Shown here piece by piece: positions 1-6,038 of a DNA stretch of 10,217 nt; the first letter of the stretch is position 1, and each line of letters begins with the position of its first letter. The stretch is from positions 1 to 10,217 of the forward strand of contig JAHCKF010000094.1 of NCBI GenBank assembly GCA_026125925.1. Direction: 5' to 3'. The stretch is from Pseudolabrys sp. (GTDB taxonomy: Bacteria; Pseudomonadota; Alphaproteobacteria; Rhizobiales; Xanthobacteraceae). Below the pieces are notes generated by a model, which worked only from the letters and a program-made list of their open reading frames with translations, made no database searches and was not told where the DNA came from. A program made the position numbers and the translations under genes.

Positions 1-929
1 CTCGGCCGATAGGCGGCGAACGAACCGAGGCGCTTGTCGCGGGCCGCCGCCAGCGCATCCTGCGAGCGGCTCAGCACTTCGCTCAGCGTGCCGGCGTGGC
101 GCGGCGCGGTGACGCCGCCAATGGTGATGGTCACGGCGACAGGGCCGGCCGACGTGGCGATCGGCTCGTCGCGCACGCCCGCCAGCAACCGCTCCGCCGC
201 GACCGACATTTCGTCCGGCGTGCACTTGGTCATCACGACGGCGAACTTGTTGCCGGAGATGCGGCCGAAATAATCCTTGCCGCGAACGCGGGCGCGGATG
301 CGCTTGGCCACTTGCGCAATGACGTCTTCGGTGATGTCGAAGCCGTAGGAATCGTTGAGCTGGCCGAGATTGTCGATGGCGGCGAGCAGGAAACCACAGG
401 AACCACGGAAGCGAATGGTGTCGTCGAGCGTCGCGTTCAGCACATCGATGACCGCGGTGCGGTTGAGTTCGCCCGTCAGCGAGTCGTATTTGGACAGCTT
501 GATCAGTTCCTGTTCGCGCTCGTGGCGAGCGTCGATGGCGCGGATAACACCGCAGGCACGCGCCGGCTTGCCGTCGGCGCCGGCGAACCAGCGGCCGGTA
601 TCCTCCAGCCACGTCGTGGTGCCGTCCGGGCGCTTGAAGGCGTACTGGGCTTCGTAGGGAACGCCATCGGCGCCGGCGCTCTGAGGGCTCGCTTGGATCG
701 CTTCAAGGCGGCCCACGCCGCCGGCGGCGTCGGTGGCACGGGCAAATGCGGCGCCGGTTCCGAGCGCGGCGGTATCGGCAAGGCCGAGCACCGCGGCGGC
801 ATGAGGCGACCACTTCAGGCGGTCGCTGGCAAGCTGCCACTCATAGGCAGCCTGGCCGACCATCTGCAGGATCTCAGCGGGATTGGGAGTTCCGGTATCC
901 GGTGGATCGCCCGCGCCTAATTCGCTCAT
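1..929 (-). CDS. PAS-GGDEF signalling protein with degenerate signature, partial (C-terminus beyond left edge)
   Basis: I translated this from the ATG at 929; the frame stays open for 309 codons to the window edge. Residues about 18-135 look like a PAS sensor fold, ending in the PAS_3-like stretch around WLEDTGRWF (107-115) and a charged linker (134-142). Residues about 146-309 form a GGDEF domain: SLTGELNR (150-157) replaces the usual LTGLPNR, D186 sits where the first metal-binding aspartate is expected, and FGRISGNKF (221-229) carries SGNKF in place of GGDEF. The domain is therefore probably not an active diguanylate cyclase; it may bind GTP or act as a scaffold. In related Rhizobiales proteins this type of GGDEF domain is, as I recall, often followed by an EAL c-di-GMP phosphodiesterase domain, which would lie outside the window. 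No membrane segment is seen, so it is probably cytosolic. The family call is confident; catalytic state and C-terminus are inferred. Confidence 0.88.
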   Translation of the reverse strand, partial: MSELGAGDPPDTGTPNPAEILQMVGQAAYEWQLASDRLKWSPHAAAVLGLADTAALGTGAAFARATDAAGGVGRLEAIQASPQSAGADGVPYEAQYAFKRPDGTTTWLEDTGRWFAGADGKPARACGVIRAIDARHEREQELIKLSKYDSLTGELNRTAVIDVLNATLDDTIRFRGSCGFLLAAIDNLGQLNDSYGFDITEDVIAQVAKRIRARVRGKDYFGRISGNKFAVVMTKCTPDEMSVAAERLLAGVRDEPIATSAGPVAVTITIGGVTAPRHAGTLSEVLSRSQDALAAARDKRLGSFAAYRP

Positions 930-1067
930 GTCTCTTTCGTCCCGTTCTGGGAACGCCGCGTCATAATACGCGTTGCCTGTGTGTAACTACGCAATCACCA
1001 ACACTATCGGGCGAGACTTAAATAAGTTCGACAAAACGACACGTTGCCGTCTCTTAACCACGACGAA

Positions 1068-1077
1068 CCGTTAACGG
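1068..1077. repeat. 10-bp perfect palindrome CCGTTAACGG
   Basis: A perfect dyad lies between the divergent signalling gene and the small gene at 1144. Its right end overlaps the GG of the candidate -24 element. It could be an operator half-site or a chance palindrome. A TTAACCA string 10 bases upstream (1054-1060) gives the region a second TTAAC copy in the same orientation. Confidence 0.35.
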
Positions 1078-1090
1078 CACAGGGCTTGCC
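1075..1090 (+). promoter_or_regulatory. Candidate sigma-54 (-24/-12) promoter
   Basis: The sequence reads CGGCAC, five bases, then TTGC. This places GG (1076-1077) and GC (1088-1089) exactly ten bases apart, as in the RpoN consensus TGGCAC-N5-TTGC. Deviations are C instead of T before GG, A instead of G after CAC, and C after TTGC. Transcription would start near 1101, giving a leader of about 43 bases before the GTG at 1144. The position and orientation fit, but isolated matches of this kind occur by chance in GC-rich DNA, and no activator site is identified. Confidence 0.3.
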
Positions 1091-1143
1091 AGTTTAAGGG
1101 GGAAGTCGAGAACCGTGTCCCTCGTTGAGACAGAGTTGCCCCC

Positions 1144-1449
1144 GTGCGCATCGTGCCGAGCAAGCAGGTCACCAAGCAGCTCTTCGATAGCATGCAGCGC
1201 GGTGAGTCGCGGCAAGATTCCGTGAACCATCAGCCGGATGATGCGCCGCCGCAGGGTCGCGCCATCGTCGCCGTGCCCGCACCGGAAACCCTGGAGCCTG
1301 CTACACCTTCATACCGCCCGGCCGTCTTCCTCGCCCATCTGATCGCCACCCGCGATCGGGCGCCGCAGACCCGCGAGCGCCGGCGGGCCTCGCCGCAGGA
1401 GGCCTCGGCCACCTATCGCGATATGGCGACGTTGCTCGCGCAGCGTTGA
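1144..1449 (+). CDS. Small conserved-type protein of unknown function (101 aa)
   Basis: I do not recognise a named family. The GTG at 1144 is the first usable start after the in-frame TGA at 1126-1128; the ribosome binding site is weak (GAG-rich bases around 1127-1135). The N-terminal half (1-55) is polar and probably disordered, rich in Q, P, D and E. The C-terminal half holds a compact block: YRPAVFLAHLIAT (57-69), then PQTRERRRASPQEA (74-87), then Y91 and a short helix. I recall similar small proteins with an 'RP.A.FLAHLIAT..PQTR.RRRA' block in Bradyrhizobium and relatives, annotated only as hypothetical. No signal peptide or membrane segment is evident; the 61-69 segment is too short to span a membrane. 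It is divergent from the PAS-GGDEF gene and convergent with the M23 gene, so it appears to be monocistronic. An alternative start is the GTG at 1153. Confidence 0.7.
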   Translation: MRIVPSKQVTKQLFDSMQRGESRQDSVNHQPDDAPPQGRAIVAVPAPETLEPATPSYRPAVFLAHLIATRDRAPQTRERRRASPQEASATYRDMATLLAQR

Positions 1450-1458
1450 TCGCGCTGC
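1440..1458 (+). terminator. Weak GC stem-loop across the stop codon (possible terminator)
   Basis: GCAGCG (1440-1445) and CGCTGC (1453-1458) form a 6-bp stem with a 7-base loop containing the TGA stop (1447-1449). No T-run follows, so this is not a standard intrinsic terminator. Between it and the M23 stop at 1513 lie two more 10-bp palindromes, GCATCGATGC (1488-1497) and GGGCCGGCCC (1503-1512), which may help to separate the converging transcripts. Confidence 0.2.
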
Positions 1459-1512
1459 CTTCAAACATCTGAAACCTTCCGCCCGGGGCATCGATGCTTC
1501 GCGGGCCGGCCC

Positions 1513-3204
1513 TCACTCGGTGGCTTGCACCAGACGATCGGTCCGGCGGCGCGCCGCCTGAAAAGCGGCGAGCGTGCCACCGTCGAGCACCCGGCCGGCG
1601 CGCAGGTTTGCCTGCAGCGGATCGGCGTAGTGCCCGTTGACCCGAAGCTCGAAATACAAATGCGGCCCCGTCGACAAGCCGGTCGAGCCAACATAGGCGA
1701 TGGTCTGGCCGCGGCGAATGCGCGATCCAACCTTCAGCCCGCGCGGCACGCCGGAGATATGCGCGTAGGTCGTCTCGTAACCGAAGTCGTGACGAACGCG
1801 GACATATTTGCCGTAACCGGCTTCTTCGCCGATGATTTCGATCATGCCGTCGGCGGCGGCGACGATGGGCGAACCGAATGGCGCCGCGTAATCGACGCCT
1901 TCATGGAAGCGGCGGTCGCGCAGGATGGGATGGATACGCCAGCCGAAGCCATCGCCGAGACGCCCGGCCAGCACCGGTTTCTTCATCATCGTCTTAACGA
2001 CCGATCGCCCACCGGCGTCGTAATACTCGGTGCTGCCGTCGTCCGGTGCGGTGAACCGGTAGTAGCGACGGGTCGAACCGTCGAGGGTGAGCGCGGCAAA
2101 GGTCAATGTCGGCTCACCATTGGCGTCGGCACTGTAAAGCAACTGGGCCGTGTCGTCCGGCGAGATGGCCGCGCCGCGCTCGATATCCGACCCGCACAGC
2201 GACATGAATTGTTTGACGAGTGACGGCGGCAAGCGATGGGTCCGGCTGAGCCGCGCGAAGCTCTCGTTCAGTTTCACGTGCGGCCCGGCATCGAGGTCCC
2301 GGCGCAACTTCAAGCCACCCGGTCCATCGGCCGCCCTCGCCACGCGCGGCGCGACCCGGACAAATCTGCCGTCGTCAGCGAGCACGGCGGTGCGCACCGT
2401 CTTGCCGTTCCGGGCAATATCGACTTCCCACGGCCGCGGATGATCCTTGGCGCGATTCATCGACACTGAGATGACCTCGCCACCGGAGAAGACGTCGCGG
2501 CCGAACCAGGACAGCGTCAGGAGCGAGGCGATGTCGTGCGCATCACGCTCGGCCACGCCGATCGCGGCAAGGATGCCCTGCAGAGCATCGCCGTGACGCG
2601 CGACGATGACATGCCGCTCGGCCTGCGCCATCCGATCCGATTTGCCGATCACCGATAGATTGATCGGTATGCCGGGGAGCCGCGCCGTGGCGCCGATGTC
2701 TTCTTCGGCATAGGCCGTGACGTGACTTCGCGACGCCGGTCGCGATGCGCCAAACCGGATTTCCGGCGGCAGCGCCTCATCGCCGGCAACGGCTGGCGGT
2801 TCAATCGACCTTCGTGCGGCCGGCTCCGACGCGGCCGTGGAAAAGGGATCCATGGCCTGCACCAGCCGCAACAACACCAGAGTGAAATGCTCCATGCCGG
2901 TGGCATCGCCGACGAGTTGTTCGACATGCTTGCGGATGATGCCCGGCTCATCGAAGGCGGGAGGCAGGCGATCGGCGCGTTGCGAGACGGCACCACTCGT
3001 TGGAGCGCCGGAAAATTCGGGTGCGATCGCCACTGACAGATCGGCATCGACCCAATTCCACAATCCGACAAGGAGGAGCACGGCGGTGCCCGCCAGCAGC
3101 AGCAGCGAGATCAGCCACTTGGGATCGACAGGACGATGCGTCTTGTGCGGGCTCGGCACAAGCAGAGGATCGGGCGCTGACGTCATGCGGCCGTCAAACG
3201 CCAT
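1513..3204 (-). CDS. Membrane-anchored M23 family peptidoglycan DD-endopeptidase
   Basis: This 563-residue protein is predicted to cut peptide crosslinks in peptidoglycan from the periplasm. Residues 1-29 are cytosolic and 30-49 form one membrane anchor. Residues about 197-230 (HVIVARHGDALQGILAAIGV) resemble the OapA/LysM-like domain found ahead of the peptidase in MepM/ShyB-type enzymes, and residues about 350-410 form the usual second domain ending in the YYRFTAPDDG and YYDAGGRS region. The LytM/M23 domain spans about 415-535. Zinc ligands are H434 and D438 in HEGVD and H515 in GPHLYFEL; H482 in YAHIS is the catalytic histidine. The FGWRIHPI box is at 420-427. All key residues are present, so it should be active. 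I kept the ATG at 3204; an ATG at 3186 is an alternative, and neither has a clear ribosome binding site. It is a single gene, divergent from the gene at 3438. I give no symbol because MepM-like paralogues are common. Confidence 0.93.
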   Translation of the reverse strand: MAFDGRMTSAPDPLLVPSPHKTHRPVDPKWLISLLLLAGTAVLLLVGLWNWVDADLSVAIAPEFSGAPTSGAVSQRADRLPPAFDEPGIIRKHVEQLVGDATGMEHFTLVLLRLVQAMDPFSTAASEPAARRSIEPPAVAGDEALPPEIRFGASRPASRSHVTAYAEEDIGATARLPGIPINLSVIGKSDRMAQAERHVIVARHGDALQGILAAIGVAERDAHDIASLLTLSWFGRDVFSGGEVISVSMNRAKDHPRPWEVDIARNGKTVRTAVLADDGRFVRVAPRVARAADGPGGLKLRRDLDAGPHVKLNESFARLSRTHRLPPSLVKQFMSLCGSDIERGAAISPDDTAQLLYSADANGEPTLTFAALTLDGSTRRYYRFTAPDDGSTEYYDAGGRSVVKTMMKKPVLAGRLGDGFGWRIHPILRDRRFHEGVDYAAPFGSPIVAAADGMIEIIGEEAGYGKYVRVRHDFGYETTYAHISGVPRGLKVGSRIRRGQTIAYVGSTGLSTGPHLYFELRVNGHYADPLQANLRAGRVLDGGTLAAFQAARRRTDRLVQATE

Positions 3205-3399
3205 GAATCGCGGCGGCGGGCAAAACAGGTTCTTTGCACTATCTGCACCGCCGCAATCCGCGCCCTCATTGCCGGCGGCTCCCCGAGAAGAACAGGTGGG
3301 CCTGACTCGTACTCGTTACAATATAACGGCCGGCAGGGCGGCAGAATTGAGGCGCCGGCCGGCCTGCATTCATCGCGCACGCAGCGGCGATCTGATGTA

Positions 3400-3430
3400 G
3401 GTTCCCTCACCTGAAATGCATGAGGGAGCC
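3400..3430 (+). promoter_or_regulatory. 10-bp inverted repeat enclosing the ribosome binding site of the 3438 gene
   Basis: GGTTCCCTCA (3400-3409) pairs with TGAGGGAGCC (3421-3430) across an 11-base spacer. The match is perfect except for one T/C difference that becomes a G-U pair in RNA. The right arm contains the GAGGGAG Shine-Dalgarno (3422-3428) of the gene starting at 3438. If transcription begins upstream of 3400, the ribosome binding site would be held in the stem. If it begins later, the repeat could instead be a DNA operator. It is seen directly in the sequence; its function is inference. Confidence 0.4.
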
Positions 3431-3437
3431 AGCCGTC

Positions 3438-3719
3438 ATGACCGACATCATCGACCCTTTGGTGCGCGATCTCGTGGAATGGATCGCACGCGAGCCGCGC
3501 GCGCAGCGCGATGTGCTCGATGCCTGGCGCACGTCATGTCCGCGGCTGATGGTGTGGGAGACGGCGCTGGAGCGTGGACTTGTCGAGCGCAAGCTGCTCG
3601 AAGGCCAGGGCGCCTTCGTCTTTGCGACCGACGCCGGCAAGCGTTTCGTTCGCGATTACGGCAAGCCGCGCCGCCGCGCTGCGCGTTCCGTCGACAGTCT
3701 CGTGCGCGCCGCCGCCTGA
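3438..3719 (+). CDS. Small uncharacterised protein, probable winged-helix fold (93 aa)
   Basis: I chose the ATG at 3438 because GAGGGAG (3422-3428) lies 9 bases upstream; the in-frame ATG at 3420 would sit in front of that site and add only six residues. The protein is soluble. It has helices at about 5-17 and 22-31, a block SCPRLMVWETALERGLVER (33-51), and a strand-turn-strand AFVFATDAGKRFV (59-71) followed by a basic tail (77-83: PRRRAAR). The last block resembles the wing of winged-helix proteins ('V.LT..G..FL'), so nucleic acid binding is plausible. I recall similar short hypothetical proteins with 'AWRTSCPRL.VWE' in Rhizobiales, but know no function. The gene is convergent with the gamma-glutamyltransferase gene, with 7 bases between stop codons. 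C34 is the only cysteine. Confidence 0.8.
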   Translation: MTDIIDPLVRDLVEWIAREPRAQRDVLDAWRTSCPRLMVWETALERGLVERKLLEGQGAFVFATDAGKRFVRDYGKPRRRAARSVDSLVRAAA

Positions 3720-3726
3720 ACGGCGC
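3706..3726. terminator. GC stem-loop at a convergent gene junction (possible bidirectional terminator)
   Basis: GCGCCG (3706-3711) and CGGCGC (3721-3726) form a perfect 6-bp stem with a 9-base loop that contains the TGA stop (3717-3719). It exactly fills the space up to the opposing stop codon at 3727. There is no T-run on either strand, so intrinsic termination would be weak. Confidence 0.25.
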
Positions 3727-5307
3727 TCAGTAGCCGAGCGCGAGGCCGTCCTTGCGCGGCTCGGAACCGCCGATCAGCACGCCGCGGTCCCAATCGATCT
3801 TCACCGTCTGCGCGCCGCCCCATGGGTTGAGCGGCTCGGCGATGACGTGGCCGCGCGCCTTGAGACCGTCGAGGGTCTTCTGCGGCGTGCCGCGCTCGAT
3901 GAGCACCTTGCCGTCCTCGAACATGAAGCGCGGGAAGTCTATCGCCTGCTGCACGTCCATGCCGTAGTCGAGCATGTTCATGACGATCTGCGCGTGCCCC
4001 ATCGGCTGATAACCGCCACCCATGACGCCGAAGCTCATGTCACAGCGGCCGTCCTTCATGGTCATGCCGGGAATGATGGTGTGCATCGGCCGCTTGTTCG
4101 GGCCGAAAGTGTTGACGTGGCCGGGCTCGAGCGTGAAGCAGGCGCCGCGGTTGGTCAGCATGATGCCCGACTTCTCGGTGCAGACGCCGAGGCCGAAGGC
4201 CGAATAGAGCGAGTTGATGAAGGACACCGCCATGCGGTCCTTATCCACCACCGACAGGTAGACCGTGTCGCCGCCCGGCGTCGGCGCGTCGGGGAAGACG
4301 GCGCGCGTGTTGAGATCAATCTTGGCCGCGAGCTTTTTGGCGAAGCCCTTGTCGATCAGATCGGCGACGCTGTGTTTCATGTGCTCGATGTCGGCGAGGT
4401 GCGCGTCGCGCACGGCGTAACCGAGCCGCGCCGCCTCGAGCTGTAGATGGAAACGCTCCGGACCCCAGGGATCGAGCGACTTGATGTCGAAGGTCTCGAG
4501 GATGTTGAGCATGATCAGGGCGACGATGCCCTGACCGTTCGGCGGGATTTCGACCAGGTCGAGGCCGCGGTAATTGGTCGAGACCGGCTCGACCGCGTCG
4601 CCGCGATGGGCGTTGAAATCTTCGGCGGTGAGGAAGGAGCCCTTGGCGGCGAGCGTCTTCGCCATGTCCTCGGCGAGTTCGCCCTCATAGAACGCGCGCG
4701 CGCCTTTGGTGCTGAGCGTGCGCAAGGTCTGGCCGAGCGCCGGCGACTTGACGACGTCGCCTTCCTTCGGCGCCTGACCGTTGAAGAGATAGTGTTTGGT
4801 CGCGCCGGCGTCCTTGGCCAGCTTGGCGGTGTAACGGTTCCAATCCCAGGCGACCTTCGAGGCCACCGGCCAGCCGTTCTCGGCGTAATGGATGGCGCGT
4901 TGCAGGACGCGATCGAGGCCGAAGCGGCCATGGGCTTTGAGCGTCGCATCCCAGGCATCGAGCGCGCCGGGCACAGTGACGGCGTGGATCGAGTCGCCGA
5001 TCTCCTTGAGGCCCTGAGTGCGCAGCACCTCGCCCGAGGCCTTGGCGCCGGCGCGGCCCGAGCCGTTATAGCCCCATACCGGTTTGCCGGGTTTCGACAC
5101 CAGCGCGTAGCAGTCGCCGCCGATGCCGGTCATGTGCGGCTCGACGACGCAAAGCGTGGCACAAGCGGCGACCGCGGCGTCGGCGGCGGTGCCGCCTTCG
5201 CGCAGCATGTCGACAGCGGCCAGCGTCGCCAGCGGATGGGAGGTCGCCGCCATGCCGTCGCGGGCGATAACCGGCGAGCGGCCAGGCAGTTGGAAATCGC
5301 GGGACAT
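3727..5307 (-). CDS. ggt: Gamma-glutamyltransferase family protein, without signal peptide
   Basis: This 526-residue member of the Ntn-hydrolase gamma-glutamyltransferase family would hydrolyse or transfer gamma-glutamyl groups, for example from glutathione. EPHMTGIGGDCY (56-67) and YNGSGRAG (80-87, R85) belong to the large subunit. Self-cleavage is expected before T348 in GGDTVYLSVVDKD, which aligns with the catalytic Thr of TTHYSVVD in the E. coli enzyme; the following T-H are V-Y here. The oxyanion region is GVMGGGYQPMGH (427-438), and the C-terminal domain continues through DYGMDVQQAIDFPR (447-460). The N-terminus has no signal peptide, unlike the periplasmic E. coli enzyme, so a cytosolic YwrD-like enzyme is likely. 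Some relatives act on other gamma-glutamyl or acyl amides, so the substrate is unproven. The ATG at 5307 lies 11 bases after the stop of the upstream membrane-protein gene, suggesting co-transcription. Confidence 0.92.
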   Translation of the reverse strand: MSRDFQLPGRSPVIARDGMAATSHPLATLAAVDMLREGGTAADAAVAACATLCVVEPHMTGIGGDCYALVSKPGKPVWGYNGSGRAGAKASGEVLRTQGLKEIGDSIHAVTVPGALDAWDATLKAHGRFGLDRVLQRAIHYAENGWPVASKVAWDWNRYTAKLAKDAGATKHYLFNGQAPKEGDVVKSPALGQTLRTLSTKGARAFYEGELAEDMAKTLAAKGSFLTAEDFNAHRGDAVEPVSTNYRGLDLVEIPPNGQGIVALIMLNILETFDIKSLDPWGPERFHLQLEAARLGYAVRDAHLADIEHMKHSVADLIDKGFAKKLAAKIDLNTRAVFPDAPTPGGDTVYLSVVDKDRMAVSFINSLYSAFGLGVCTEKSGIMLTNRGACFTLEPGHVNTFGPNKRPMHTIIPGMTMKDGRCDMSFGVMGGGYQPMGHAQIVMNMLDYGMDVQQAIDFPRFMFEDGKVLIERGTPQKTLDGLKARGHVIAEPLNPWGGAQTVKIDWDRGVLIGGSEPRKDGLALGY

Positions 5308-5318
5308 CGGAGATTGGC

Positions 5319-5729
5319 TCAGGTCGAGGGGAGATTTTCGACGGTGAGGTCGCGTTGCGCCGTGCGCAAAGTCACGGCGAAACCGGCCAGCACATCGACG
5401 AAGCTGATCACCATCAGAAGGAAAAACGTCGAGGTCGCGGCCTGCGCCACGAGCAGGAATTCGACGAGCATCGCGAGAAACAGCAGCAGCGACAGCGCGT
5501 GATCGAGCACCGCGCGGGTGCCGATGCGCGTCGCCTTCACGATCTCGGCAAACAGGAAGAGCAACGAAACCGCGATCAGCACATCACCGGCCGACATGGC
5601 CCATTCGCCGCCCGAGACCAGATGCACGGACGACACCGTTCCCGACCAGCTCACGCCGGCCCAGAGAAAGGCAATGATGTTGTAGATCGCAAAGGGGACC
5701 AAAAGCAGGGGAAAGCCGAGCATGTACAT
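5319..5729 (-). CDS. Four-helix inner-membrane protein of unknown function (136 aa)
   Basis: I cannot name the family. The protein has four hydrophobic segments at about 4-24, 44-64, 75-96 and 100-121, and a short charged tail (122-136) ending in ENLPST. Charged residues inside or next to the helices include E42, D49, E62, D76, E90 and D112, which could form a polar path or support folding. The ATG at 5729 has GGAGGG 11 bases upstream (complement of 5741-5746), which favours it over the next ATG at 5723. It lies 32 bases after rpmF and 11 bases before the gamma-glutamyltransferase gene on the same strand, so it probably shares a transcript with one or both. A transport or accessory role for the downstream enzyme is possible but has no direct support. 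Confidence 0.8.
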   Translation of the reverse strand: MYMLGFPLLLVPFAIYNIIAFLWAGVSWSGTVSSVHLVSGGEWAMSAGDVLIAVSLLFLFAEIVKATRIGTRAVLDHALSLLLFLAMLVEFLLVAQAATSTFFLLMVISFVDVLAGFAVTLRTAQRDLTVENLPST

Positions 5730-5754
5730 GAGCCAGCTTTCCCTCCGCCTCGTC

Positions 5755-5769
5755 AGGCGACTTACGCCT
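5755..5769 (-). terminator. Short stem-loop over the rpmF stop codon
   Basis: AGGCG (5755-5759) and CGCCT (5765-5769) pair perfectly around a 5-base loop containing the TAA stop. No T-run follows on the minus strand. It could reduce read-through from rpmF into the membrane-protein gene or protect the rpmF mRNA end, but a 5-bp stem is weak evidence. Confidence 0.18.
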
Positions 5770-5947
5770 CGGTCTTCGCCTTGAGGACCTGACGGCCGCG
5801 ATACATGCCGGTCTTCAGATCGATGTGATGCGGACGGCGCAGCTCGCCGGAATCCTTGTCTTCGACGTAGGTCGGCTGCTTCAAAGCATCGGCCGAACGA
5901 CGCATGCCGCGGCGCGACGGCGACGTTTTTCTTTTCGGCACAGCCAT
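5762..5947 (-). CDS. rpmF: 50S ribosomal protein L32
   Basis: The 61-residue product begins [20 protein letters not shown], the hallmark L32 N-terminus, and continues with [16 protein letters not shown] (40-55), typical of alphaproteobacterial L32. The protein is part of the large ribosomal subunit near the peptidyl transferase centre. It lacks the four zinc-binding cysteines of some L32 proteins, as is normal for this group. The start at 5947 is fixed by AGGAG (complement of 5957-5961) 9 bases upstream; a longer reading from 6016 would add 23 unrelated residues and is rejected. The gene lies downstream of mtgA with a 91-base gap that probably holds its own promoter. Confidence 0.98.
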   Translation of the reverse strand: MAVPKRKTSPSRRGMRRSADALKQPTYVEDKDSGELRRPHHIDLKTGMYRGRQVLKAKTEA

Positions 5948-5992
5948 GGGGTTGAACTCCTGATAGGCGCGAAATGTCGGTTTGGAGCGGGG

Positions 5993-5998
5993 CTTATA
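5993..5998 (-). promoter_or_regulatory. Possible -10 element for rpmF
   Basis: TATAAG on the minus strand, in the 91-base gap between mtgA and rpmF, would start transcription about 40 bases before the rpmF ATG. No convincing -35 hexamer is seen at the normal distance, so this is only a candidate. A strong separate promoter is expected for a ribosomal protein gene. Confidence 0.22.
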
Positions 5999-6038
5999 GA
6001 GGATGAAAGGCGCCAAAGCCAGCCCCTAAAGCCCGGAT

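Noticed and set aside
96..920. Long plus-strand open frame (274 codons) opposite the PAS-GGDEF gene
   Set aside because: The minus strand encodes clear PAS and GGDEF motifs; the plus-strand product is low-complexity and resembles no family. Long antisense frames are normal in GC-rich coding DNA.
943..955. Small hairpin CGTTC-TGG-GAACG just before the start of the PAS-GGDEF gene
   Set aside because: A 5-bp stem with a 3-base loop is common by chance, and it shows no relation to a ribosome binding site or a known riboswitch. I found no c-di-GMP riboswitch features around it.
1018..1075. CtrA-type site (TTAA-N7-TTAAC) in the divergent region
   Set aside because: Several TTAA and TTAAC strings occur (1018, 1054, 1071) but no pair has the 7-base spacing; the closest is 13 bases.
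1525..2223. Plus-strand open frame of 232 codons opposite the M23 gene
   Set aside because: It lies opposite the zinc-binding peptidase domain, whose residues are all intact on the minus strand.
3183..3410. Minus-strand open frame of 75 codons in front of the M23 gene, starting in the left arm of the stem-loop
   Set aside because: It overlaps the start of the M23 gene, has no recognisable motif, and its composition (Arg, Pro, Cys) is that of a random frame. It lies mostly in the intergenic region, so I cannot exclude a leader peptide, but nothing supports one.
4447..5502. Plus-strand open frame of 351 codons opposite the gamma-glutamyltransferase gene
   Set aside because: It runs across two well-supported minus-strand genes, and its arginine- and glycine-rich product shows no domain.
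5948..6016. N-terminal extension of ribosomal protein L32 to position 6016
   Set aside because: The canonical MAVPKRK start at 5947 has a well-placed AGGAG; the extra 23 residues are not part of L32.
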